Both the position numbers and the translations under genes were made by a program. Under the pieces are notes generated by a model. That model had not been told where the DNA came from. It did no database searches and was given only the letters and a program-made list of their open reading frames with translations. DNA of 64,000 bases from Candidatus Dormiibacterota bacterium (lineage in GTDB: Bacteria > Acidobacteriota > Polarisedimenticolia > Gp22-AA2), in NCBI GenBank assembly GCA_035635555.1, contig DASQAT010000046.1:186001-250000 (forward strand), given 5' to 3'. Within the stretch, counting starts at the first letter, position 1, and each line of letters starts with the position of its first letter. Below are positions 25,264 to 33,026 of this stretch, piece by piece.

Positions 25264-26457
25264 TCACTGGGGTGCGCGTCCGAACACGATCGTGCCCAGG
25301 ACGACCGGTCGCGAGGCGCCGGTGACGGAGGGCAGGTTGTTCGGCGCGCCGTGGATCGCCTCGTTGGCCAGAAGGGCGAAGGCGACCGCCTCCTTGGCGG
25401 CGGCCGGCAGGCCGTATTCGTCGCTCTCCTTGATGGAGAGCTCCGGGATGGCGTTCCGCAGCTGCTCCATCATGTAGACATTGCGCGCCCCGCCCCCGGA
25501 CACGATCGCTTCCTCGTACACGTTGTGCGGCATGATGTGGCGGCGGCAGGCGAAGGCGATCGACTCGGCGGTGAAGCGGGTGGCTGTGGCGATCAGATCG
25601 TGGGGTGGCAGCGCGCTGTTCTCCTTCAGGATGCTTTCCAGGAAGGGGCGGCCGAACTCCTCGCGTCCGCAGGCCTTGGGCGGCGGGGTGAGCAGGTAGG
25701 GGTGATCGAGAAGGCGCGCGAGGAGCTCGTCGGCGACCTTCCCCTTTCTCCCGTAGCGCCCGCCGTGATCGAAGGCCTCCCGCCCGCCGGTCATGTGCGA
25801 GACCAGCCCGTCGATCACCATGTTGCCCGGACCCGTGTCGAACCCCAGAACGCGATCGCGGGGCGTATTGGCCGGAATGGCCGTGACGCTGGCCACCCCG
25901 CCGATGTTGATCACCAGCCGTCCCCGGGATCGGTTGTGGAACAGGAGAAAATCCACGAAGGACACGAGGGGCGAGCCCTGTCCGCCCGCGGCCAGATCGC
26001 GCGCGCGGAAGTTCGCCACCGTCGTGATGCCGGTCCGCTCCGCGATGACCGCCGGCTCGCCGATCTGGAGACTGGAGCGTACGGTGATCCCGGTGATGGT
26101 CACGGGCGCCGGAAGGTTCTGCACCGTCTGCCCGTGCGAGCCAATCAGATCGATCGACTGAGGATCGAGACCGGCGCGCTCCGCGACATGCGCGACCGCC
26201 CGCGCGAACAACTCTCCGAGAAGGACGTTCAGACGGCAGAGCGAGGCTGTGTCGCCGCTCCCGGGTTCGGAGCAGCGCAGGATCAAATCGCGGACCTTCA
26301 CCGAATAGTGCAGCGTTTCGTGCCGCAGGAGGCGCCACGAGAGGCCCTCGCCGCTGCCGCGGAGGCGCACCAGTGCCGCATCGACACCATCGGCCGAGGT
26401 CCCGGACATGACGCCGACGACCAGCTTCTCCGGCTTCGCTGCGAGCGCGGCAATCAC
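25264..26457 (-). CDS. anmK: Anhydro-N-acetylmuramic acid kinase
   Basis: A 397-residue sugar kinase that converts 1,6-anhydro-MurNAc to MurNAc-6-phosphate during recycling of cell-wall fragments. The start of the protein has GVMSGTSADGVDAALV, the phosphate-binding motif of the family. LIGSHGQTV, VNIGGVASVT, GFDTGPGNMVID and IVSGGGARNVYMMEQL are also typical. The GTG at 26457 has GAGGT upstream. No murQ or nagZ is adjacent, so it is a lone recycling gene here. It is divergent from the membrane phosphatase. Confidence 0.92.
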   Translation of the reverse strand: MIAALAAKPEKLVVGVMSGTSADGVDAALVRLRGSGEGLSWRLLRHETLHYSVKVRDLILRCSEPGSGDTASLCRLNVLLGELFARAVAHVAERAGLDPQSIDLIGSHGQTVQNLPAPVTITGITVRSSLQIGEPAVIAERTGITTVANFRARDLAAGGQGSPLVSFVDFLLFHNRSRGRLVINIGGVASVTAIPANTPRDRVLGFDTGPGNMVIDGLVSHMTGGREAFDHGGRYGRKGKVADELLARLLDHPYLLTPPPKACGREEFGRPFLESILKENSALPPHDLIATATRFTAESIAFACRRHIMPHNVYEEAIVSGGGARNVYMMEQLRNAIPELSIKESDEYGLPAAAKEAVAFALLANEAIHGAPNNLPSVTGASRPVVLGTIVFGRAPQ

Positions 26458-26556
26458 CCGTCCACACCTCGGAAATTCTAGGAAGATTGGAACTTAGAGC
26501 CCGGACCCTCGAGATATGCCGGGAGATATTAGCGGAATAGAGACGGGGGATCAACG

Positions 26557-26585
26557 TTGAAGGCCCGCACTTTTTAACCTATAAT
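26557..26585 (+). promoter_or_regulatory. Promoter (TTGAAG-17-TATAAT)
   Basis: TTGAAG (26557-26562), a 17-bp spacer and a perfect TATAAT (26580-26585). Transcription would start near 26592, about 35 bases before the phosphatase gene; it probably drives the phosphatase-EnvC-S41 operon. Confidence 0.65.
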
Positions 26586-26626
26586 TTGCACGTGAGCAAC
26601 CATGCGGTATCTCATTGACCTGCCGG

Positions 26627-28903
26627 ATGATCTTCCCCTTGGCTTCAGGATCCCGAAGGGGGATCGGTTTCGAAAGACGAGGAATCCTCCTCCTGGTAGC
26701 GCTGATCTCGCTGCCGTTCCTGCAGGGGGCGGCCTACGAAAAGGTGGTCATCCTCGGATTCGACGGCGCCGACGCCGCCCTGGTCGAGCGCTACATGACC
26801 GAGGGAAGGCTGCCCCATCTCAAGGCGCTGCGCGACCAGGGATTCTATGCGCCGCTGCGGCCCACGAACCCGCCGCAGACTCCGGTGTCCTGGGCGACGT
26901 TCACGACGGGACTGAATCCTGGACGGACCGAGATTTTCGATTTTCTCCGTCGCACGGAGGGCACGTACCTTCCTGAATTCGCCATGATCAAGGCCGGTCG
27001 GAAACCGCTCCTGTTCGGCGACCGCAACGCGATGATACTGGGATCGATCTGTGCCGTCCTGTCCGCGGTCCTCGTGTTCTCCGCCGGGCTCCTCCTGCGC
27101 CGAAGCGCGCGTTCGGCGATCCTCGTGGGGCTGGTCGCGGGTGCCGCAGGCGGCCCCGCAGCCGCGTTCCTCTCGCTCCGCTATCTGCCGAAGGAGGTTC
27201 CCACCGCGTCCAATCCCCGCAAGGGATCCCCCTTCTGGACCGCCACGGCGGACGCCGGGTTCAAGGTGAGAGTGATCAATGTTCCCACGACCTTCCCGGC
27301 GGAGGAGCACAAGGACGAGTGGATGCTCTCCGGCCTGGGAGTCCCCGACATGCGCGGCCGCATCGGATCGCCGTCGCTCTACACGTCCGATCCGTCGCTG
27401 TCGCTGCGCGACAACCAGTTCAGCGTCGAGATCGTGCATCTGGGCGCGAAGCGGGGATCCCTCGACACCGTCATCGTCGGGCCCTTGAATCAGCCGTTCT
27501 ACGACTTCGTCCTGGACGACGCGGTCCGCGGCCTCGAGGGGCAGGCCCGTTCGGCGGCTCGCGCCGACATGGAGAAACGCCTGCAGGCGCGCGGCGTGCC
27601 GCGGCGTCTCGATGTCCCCATCCATATCGAGGCCCGCGACGACCACGTCAGCATCGAGGTGGCGGGCGCCAGCCAGACGCTGCGCGTCGGGCAATGGAGC
27701 GAATGGTTCACCGCTCCGATTCATGTGAATCCCATCGTCGATCGGGTGGCGGGGCTCCGCGGGATCATCCGGTTCAAGCTCCTGTCGTTGTCTCCGGAGC
27801 TGAGGCTCTACGCCTCGCCGCTGAATTTCCATCCGGAGTGCCAGCCGGTGGCGTTCACCGGGCCGCGGTCGTTCGCGCAGGAGCTGGTGAAGGAGTTCGG
27901 TCTCTTCAAAACGCTGGGCTGGCCGATCGACACCTGGTCCCTGCCCTCCGGCCTGACCGACGAGCGGCACTTCCTCGAGGACATGGAGTTCACGGCCGCG
28001 AAGCAGCAACAGATGATGGAGCACTTCCTGGAACGAGGGGAGGACCGCCTGTACGTGCAGGTTTTCGACTTCACCGATCGGATCGGCCACATGCTCTGGC
28101 GGCTGTACGATCCCGGGCACCCTCTGTACGACGCGCGCCTGGCGGCCGAGTACGGCCAGGAGATTCCCAAGTCCTACGAGAGGATGGATCGGATCGTCGG
28201 TGAGGCGCAGAAGCGGATCGGGCCCAGGACGGCGCTCATCGTCTGCTCCGATCACGGGTTCGCTTCGTTCCGTCGCGGTGTGAATTACAACACCTGGCTC
28301 GTCAAGAACGGCTTCATGACGCTCCGGCAGGTGACCTCGACCGGGGGCAAGACGCTGGAGGATCTGTTCGACAAGGGGGAGCTCGGCGAGTTCTTCCGGT
28401 ACGTGGACTGGTCACGCACCAAGGCCTATGCCATGGGACTGGGCAACATCTACATCAACCTCATGGGCCGCGAGCCGCAGGGAAGCGTCGTTCCCGGGCG
28501 CGACTACGATGACGTGCGCGCGGCGATCGGTCGCGGGCTGGAGACGCTGGTGGACCCGGAGACGGGAGAGAAGCCCGTCCTGCGCGTCTATCGGCGGGAA
28601 GAGATCTACTCGGGTTTCGACCCGCGTGTCGTGCCCGATCTGCGCGCCGCCAACACGGCTCACTACCGGATCGGCTGGCAGACCGCCCTCGGAGAGGTCC
28701 CCCCGAAGATCTTCGAGGACAACCTGAAGGCCTGGAGCGGTGATCATTGTTCGAACGATCCATCGCTCGTTCCGGGGGTCCTGTTCAGCAACGTGAGCCT
28801 GGCTCGCGGCGACCCGGGGATCGCGGACATCTACCCCACGGTTCTGTCGCTCCTGGGCGTTCCGCCTGTCGAGGGAATCGATGGACGATCGCTCCTGCGC
28901 TGA
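26627..28903 (+). CDS. Membrane-anchored alkaline phosphatase-superfamily protein with internal transmembrane hairpin
   Basis: A 758-residue type I phosphodiesterase/nucleotide pyrophosphatase-like protein. After an N-terminal signal anchor (about 18-35) the catalytic fold shows metal-binding GFDGADAALV, the nucleophile region TPVSWATFTTGLNPG, FDFTDRIGHMLWR, CSDHGF and a late GDH. This metal-ligand set is typical of the superfamily. Two strongly hydrophobic segments (about 136-157 and 164-184) interrupt the domain shortly after the nucleophile region. That is unusual for a globular hydrolase and implies a membrane-embedded hairpin. The start is uncertain: ATG 26627 lacks a clear ribosome site and TTG 26615 is also in frame. 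EnvC and S41 genes follow closely. The substrate is unknown. Confidence 0.8.
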   Translation: MIFPLASGSRRGIGFERRGILLLVALISLPFLQGAAYEKVVILGFDGADAALVERYMTEGRLPHLKALRDQGFYAPLRPTNPPQTPVSWATFTTGLNPGRTEIFDFLRRTEGTYLPEFAMIKAGRKPLLFGDRNAMILGSICAVLSAVLVFSAGLLLRRSARSAILVGLVAGAAGGPAAAFLSLRYLPKEVPTASNPRKGSPFWTATADAGFKVRVINVPTTFPAEEHKDEWMLSGLGVPDMRGRIGSPSLYTSDPSLSLRDNQFSVEIVHLGAKRGSLDTVIVGPLNQPFYDFVLDDAVRGLEGQARSAARADMEKRLQARGVPRRLDVPIHIEARDDHVSIEVAGASQTLRVGQWSEWFTAPIHVNPIVDRVAGLRGIIRFKLLSLSPELRLYASPLNFHPECQPVAFTGPRSFAQELVKEFGLFKTLGWPIDTWSLPSGLTDERHFLEDMEFTAAKQQQMMEHFLERGEDRLYVQVFDFTDRIGHMLWRLYDPGHPLYDARLAAEYGQEIPKSYERMDRIVGEAQKRIGPRTALIVCSDHGFASFRRGVNYNTWLVKNGFMTLRQVTSTGGKTLEDLFDKGELGEFFRYVDWSRTKAYAMGLGNIYINLMGREPQGSVVPGRDYDDVRAAIGRGLETLVDPETGEKPVLRVYRREEIYSGFDPRVVPDLRAANTAHYRIGWQTALGEVPPKIFEDNLKAWSGDHCSNDPSLVPGVLFSNVSLARGDPGIADIYPTVLSLLGVPPVEGIDGRSLLR

Positions 28904-28925
28904 GGGCGTCCCGGCGAGGCCGGCG

Positions 28926-30167
28926 ATGGCGGTGGCCCTGCTGATTCTGATCGCGGCGGCGGCGGGCCGGGGAGTCGAGGCGCGGGCGGCGACCCCGGAA
29001 GAGACGCTCCGCCGCGAGGCGCGCCGCCAGGAAGAGGAGTCGCGGCTGCAGAAGGTCCATCAGGATATCCAGGATCTCAAGGAGCGCCTGGAGCAGAACG
29101 AGAACGCGGCCGGTTCGGTCCTCGACGCGATCGAGGAGCTCGACCTCCGGATGGCGCTCCTGCGGCGGGAATCCGAATCGCTGCGCGGAGAGGTCCGAGC
29201 CACCTCCGAGCGCGAGCGGGTCGCGCGCCGCGAAGCGGAGACCGACGCGGAGCGGCTCCGGGAGACCGAGACCGCCCTCCGGAGCTACCTGCGCGAGACA
29301 TACAAGATCGGTCCGGCCCGTTACCTGCGAGTCGTCAGCGTGGCGTCCTCGCCCGCGCAGGTGGCCGCGGGGTACAGGGCGATCGAGGCGATGAGTCTCG
29401 GCGAAGCTGACCGCGTGGCGACCTACCGCGCCGACCGCGAGCGGCTGGATGCCGCCCTCGCAGAACTGAAGACGCAGGGCGACAGACTGAGGGACCTGGA
29501 GGCCGAGCTGGAGGGGAAGACGAGCGAGCTGCGCGAGGTGCGCGGGCAGAAAGGGGACGTGCTGACAGACCTGCAGCGCGAACAGGCGTCGCAAAAGGCG
29601 CTCCTCCAGGAGCTCGTCCAGGTCGAGAGCGACGTGCGCGCCCTCCTCGATCGCCTGGAGCTTCCGGGCTCCACCGGGCCGGTGCCGTCCCTGGGCTTCG
29701 CGCGCCAGCGCGGGCAGCTGCAGTGGCCCGCCCGGGGTCGGTTCGCCGTTCCGTTCGGGAACGTTCGTCACCCCAGATTCAGCACCGAGGTCCCGCATCC
29801 CGGTGTCGACATCGCCGCGTCCCCGGGCCAGGCCGTGCGCGCCGTGTACGAAGGGCGCGTCGTCTTCAGCGACTGGTTCAAGGGGTACGGTCAGATGGTC
29901 GTGATCGATCATGGAGATTCCTACCTGTCGATCTACGGTCATGTGGACGAGCGCCTGGTCTCGGCCGGGGAGGACGTGTCGACGGGCGACCTGATCGCCC
30001 GGTCAGGTCAGAGCGGGTCGTTCGAGGAGCCCGCGCTGTATTTCGAGATCCGGCACGACGGCAAGCCCGAGGATCCGGCCCGGTGGCTGAAAGGAGCGCC
30101 CGGCGCTCTGGCCCAGCGCAGGGGACCCCCGCAGCGCGGGAGCCGGGAAACCCGCAGGACTCCCTGA
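28926..30167 (+). CDS. envC: EnvC-like murein hydrolase activator (coiled coil plus degenerate LytM)
   Basis: A 413-residue exported protein. It has a signal peptide (about 1-22), a long coiled coil (about 25-245) and a C-terminal LytM/M23 domain. The first metal motif is present (H291, D295 in HPGVDI) and YGH (H339) remains. The last HxH motif is replaced by ALY (370-372), the same kind of loss seen in EnvC, so the domain is predicted to bind and activate amidases rather than cut peptidoglycan itself. ATG 28926 with GAGG six bases upstream is preferred over the frame opening at 28881, which would overlap the phosphatase gene. An S41-family gene follows, as in many genomes. Confidence 0.85.
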   Translation: MAVALLILIAAAAGRGVEARAATPEETLRREARRQEEESRLQKVHQDIQDLKERLEQNENAAGSVLDAIEELDLRMALLRRESESLRGEVRATSERERVARREAETDAERLRETETALRSYLRETYKIGPARYLRVVSVASSPAQVAAGYRAIEAMSLGEADRVATYRADRERLDAALAELKTQGDRLRDLEAELEGKTSELREVRGQKGDVLTDLQREQASQKALLQELVQVESDVRALLDRLELPGSTGPVPSLGFARQRGQLQWPARGRFAVPFGNVRHPRFSTEVPHPGVDIAASPGQAVRAVYEGRVVFSDWFKGYGQMVVIDHGDSYLSIYGHVDERLVSAGEDVSTGDLIARSGQSGSFEEPALYFEIRHDGKPEDPARWLKGAPGALAQRRGPPQRGSRETRRTP

Positions 30168-30181
30168 GGAGTGGAGGTGAA

Positions 30182-31354
30182 ATGAAGATCACGACCGACA
30201 GAAAGCTCATGCTGGTCCTTTCGACAGCGCTGATCCTGTTCACCATCTCCGGCGCGATGATCGGACGGGTGGTGGCCGTGGAGGGGACCTACAGCTACCT
30301 CAAGCTGTTCAACGAGGCGCTGTACCTGATCGTGCACAACTACGTCCAGCCGGTGCAGATCGACGTGCTCATGGAGGGAGCCTACCGCGGGATGCTCGAA
30401 TCGCTCGACCCGGCCAACGAGTACCTGGCGCCCGCGCGGTACGAGCGAGCCTACAAGGGGGAGAGCGACGGGCCGGCGGGGGTCGGCGCCAGCCTGTCGA
30501 AGCGACGGGGCTACATCATCGTCGTCTCGGTCGCCCCGGGTTCGCCCGCCGCGGAGGGCGGCCTCCAGACAGGTGACGTCCTGGTGACGATCGACGGCAG
30601 GTCCACTCGCCAGCTCGGAGTATGGGAAGCCACGCAGGCCTTGTCCGGCAAGCCGGGGAGCAAGACGACCATCAACCTCAGCCCGGTCGATTCGGCGGGG
30701 CGCAAGACCGTGACCCTGGTCCGCAAGGTCCTGGCGCCGCCCGCGCCTTCCGGCTCCGTGGAGCCGGGGGCGATCGGAATCGTGCGAATCAGCGGTCTGC
30801 GCGAGGGGGACGCCCGGCGAGTGGACCAGGCCATCGCCTCCCTCAAGAGACGAGGCGCCACGCGCCTGCTCGTCGATCTGCGCGGCTGCTCTTCGGACGC
30901 GCTGGCCGAGGCGATCGGTACGGCGAGCCTGTTCGTCCGGGATGGCAGGATCGTGTCCGTCGCCGATCGGTACGAGGGGGACAAGTCGTTCCGCGCCGAC
31001 GGGCGCCGGCAGGCCTGGGACAACCCCGTGGCCGTCCTGGTGGATCCGGGAACCGCCGGCGTCTGCGAGGTCCTGGCGGCCGCGCTGCGCGACGACCGCG
31101 ACGCGCCAATCCTCGGGCAGCGCACCTGGGGCGAGGGGGCGGTGCGGAAGCTCCTGCCCCTGCAGCACGGGGACGGTGTGCTCCTGGCCACCGGCAAATA
31201 CCTGTCCCCAGCGGGCAAGGAATGGCACGGTCAGGGACTCCAGCCGGACGTGCCGATCGACGGTCGGCTGACGGATTCCGGTGACCCCCAGCAGAAGAAG
31301 GCGGTCGATTATCTGCGTGGACAGGCCCTCTCCACGGAGCGCAAGGCCGCCTGA
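30182..31354 (+). CDS. S41-family (CtpA-like) protein lacking the catalytic Ser and Lys
   Basis: A 390-residue exported protein: N-terminal membrane anchor (about 8-30), PDZ domain (about 95-170) and S41 tail-specific protease domain. In active enzymes the nucleophile lies three residues before a conserved Glu (SASASE). Here the stretch is TAGVCE, placing G293 at the nucleophile. The general-base Lys of the GKG motif is E318 (GEG). The conserved Asp (D304) remains. Both catalytic residues are thus missing, so this is predicted to be a pseudoprotease that may bind rather than cut its target. It directly follows the EnvC-like gene with a strong ribosome site (GGAGGTGA). Confidence 0.85.
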   Translation: MKITTDRKLMLVLSTALILFTISGAMIGRVVAVEGTYSYLKLFNEALYLIVHNYVQPVQIDVLMEGAYRGMLESLDPANEYLAPARYERAYKGESDGPAGVGASLSKRRGYIIVVSVAPGSPAAEGGLQTGDVLVTIDGRSTRQLGVWEATQALSGKPGSKTTINLSPVDSAGRKTVTLVRKVLAPPAPSGSVEPGAIGIVRISGLREGDARRVDQAIASLKRRGATRLLVDLRGCSSDALAEAIGTASLFVRDGRIVSVADRYEGDKSFRADGRRQAWDNPVAVLVDPGTAGVCEVLAAALRDDRDAPILGQRTWGEGAVRKLLPLQHGDGVLLATGKYLSPAGKEWHGQGLQPDVPIDGRLTDSGDPQQKKAVDYLRGQALSTERKAA

Positions 31355-31406
31355 ACCGGCAATTTTCGCCCAGGGTCCCCCCAAGCGCCCCACGCGTCTG
31401 TCCGTT

Positions 31407-31436
31407 CTGGACGATCCCCGGAGGGGGTCCTATATT
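31407..31436 (+). promoter_or_regulatory. Probable kinase operon promoter (CTGGAC-18-TATATT)
   Basis: TATATT (31431-31436) with CTGGAC 18 bp upstream lies in the 163-bp gap before the Ser/Thr kinase gene. The -10 box is good and the -35 box weak. The predicted leader is about 75 bases. Confidence 0.4.
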
Positions 31437-31517
31437 GAGAAAACGCGGGCCCGCGGCCTGTTCGGGAGAGCGTGCGGTGCGGGCGGCGTCTCCTGCGCTG
31501 GGGAGCGAGGCAAGTTG

Positions 31518-33026
31518 ATGGGCATGCCGAAGACGATTGGGCGCTACGAGATCCTCGAGGAGGTCGGGCGGGGATCCATGGGGGTGGTCTACAAGGCCCG
31601 CGACCCCAGGATCGGCCGCGTGGTGGCCCTCAAGACGATCGCCTTCTCCTTCCCGCTCGGCCCGGGGGAGGAGGAGGAATTCCTGCAGCGTTTCTACCAC
31701 GAGGCCCAGGTCGCCGGGCGCCTCAACCACCCGAACATCGTCACGATCTACGACGTCGGCGAGAAGGGGGACGGCGGCGACGCCTACATCGCGATGGAAT
31801 TCATGACGGGCACGAACCTGCACGAGCTCCTGTCCGGCGGCGGACGTCTGCCGCTGGCCCAGGCGGCCGACGTTTTGGAGAAGCTGGCCCAGGCCCTCGA
31901 TTACGCCCACGATAACGGCGTCATCCACCGGGACATCAAGCCGGCGAACATTCTTCTGACGGATAGCGGGCAGCCGAAGATCCTCGACTTCGGCATCGCG
32001 CGCCTGGCTGCGGGCGGTCTGACACGGCCTGGGAAGTTCTTCGGCACGCCGAACTACATGTCTCCCGAGCAGGTGACCGGGAGCAACGTGGACGGCCGAA
32101 CCGACCAGTTCTCCCTCGGGGTCATTCTCTATCAGCTCCTCACGGGCGAGAAGCCGTTCGTAGGCGACAGCGTCACCGCTATCTCGTATCAGGTGGTCAA
32201 CGTTGAACCGCCCCCGCCCACCAAGCTCAACCCCGCCCTGCGTCCCCCGTTCGACCGGATCGTCCGGAAGGTGCTCTCCAAGAACGCTTCCGATCGATAC
32301 CCTCGCTGCGCCGACCTCTCGAACGATCTGAAAACCGCCGTCGGCGAGTGGCGGGAGTCGGCGGAGAAATCGACACCACCGACTCTGGTCTCACGCGAGG
32401 AGTCTGCATCGGCGGCCGCAGAGACGGGCGAAGGGGGGAAGCGCGGTGTCACTTTTCTGGCCCCGCGGTTCGCGCGGATCCTGGCGGGACACGGCTCACC
32501 CCTCGGAGTCGGGTGGATTGCGTTCCTGGTCTGCCTGGTTCTCCTGGCCGCGGCCCCTTTCCTCCTGTACCGTTCTCCGGCCCGACGCTCGGGCGGGCCG
32601 CAGCCGCTGGGTCTTCTGACGAGTCCCTCCGGCGCGCGGACTGGCGCAGACCCCGCCCTGTCGGGGATCGGGGTTGCCCCGTCGCAGGAGGCGCCCGATC
32701 CGGCCCAGGCCGGCCGCCTCCGGGTGACCCTGTCCCACCGCTTCAATTCCGGGCGCATCGAGGTCCGAATCGACGGCGCAAAGACCCTCGAGGACAGACT
32801 CAGGGGGACCGGCAGCAAGACGCGATTCGTCCGAACCCTGTCGGTGCCGGCGGGCAGCCACCGCGTCGAGGTGCGGGTCACGAGCGGCCATACGTTCGAC
32901 GGAATCGAGGGGATACAGGGGGAGTTCCGTCCCCGGGAGCAGAAGGAGTTGACGGTATCCGTGAGTCCGATCAGCAGGAGGCTCAAGTTGCGCTTCGAGG
33001 AGCCGGAAACGGCGGAGCACAAGTGA
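31518..33026 (+). CDS. Hanks-type Ser/Thr protein kinase with extracytoplasmic domain
   Basis: A 502-residue receptor-type kinase. The kinase domain (about 10-275) has a Gly-rich loop GRGSMGVVYKA, the ATP Lys K39, HRDIKPAN (catalytic D139) and DFG (157-159), with GTPNYMSPEQ after the activation loop, so it should be active. A charged linker leads to one membrane helix (about 331-351). The outer part (about 352-500) is a beta-rich domain of no recognised family, not PASTA repeats. The first of two nearby ATGs has GAGG seven bases upstream. The gene heads an operon with a TPR protein, a lipoprotein and ispE, joined by overlapping stops and starts. Confidence 0.9.
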   Translation: MGMPKTIGRYEILEEVGRGSMGVVYKARDPRIGRVVALKTIAFSFPLGPGEEEEFLQRFYHEAQVAGRLNHPNIVTIYDVGEKGDGGDAYIAMEFMTGTNLHELLSGGGRLPLAQAADVLEKLAQALDYAHDNGVIHRDIKPANILLTDSGQPKILDFGIARLAAGGLTRPGKFFGTPNYMSPEQVTGSNVDGRTDQFSLGVILYQLLTGEKPFVGDSVTAISYQVVNVEPPPPTKLNPALRPPFDRIVRKVLSKNASDRYPRCADLSNDLKTAVGEWRESAEKSTPPTLVSREESASAAAETGEGGKRGVTFLAPRFARILAGHGSPLGVGWIAFLVCLVLLAAAPFLLYRSPARRSGGPQPLGLLTSPSGARTGADPALSGIGVAPSQEAPDPAQAGRLRVTLSHRFNSGRIEVRIDGAKTLEDRLRGTGSKTRFVRTLSVPAGSHRVEVRVTSGHTFDGIEGIQGEFRPREQKELTVSVSPISRRLKLRFEEPETAEHK

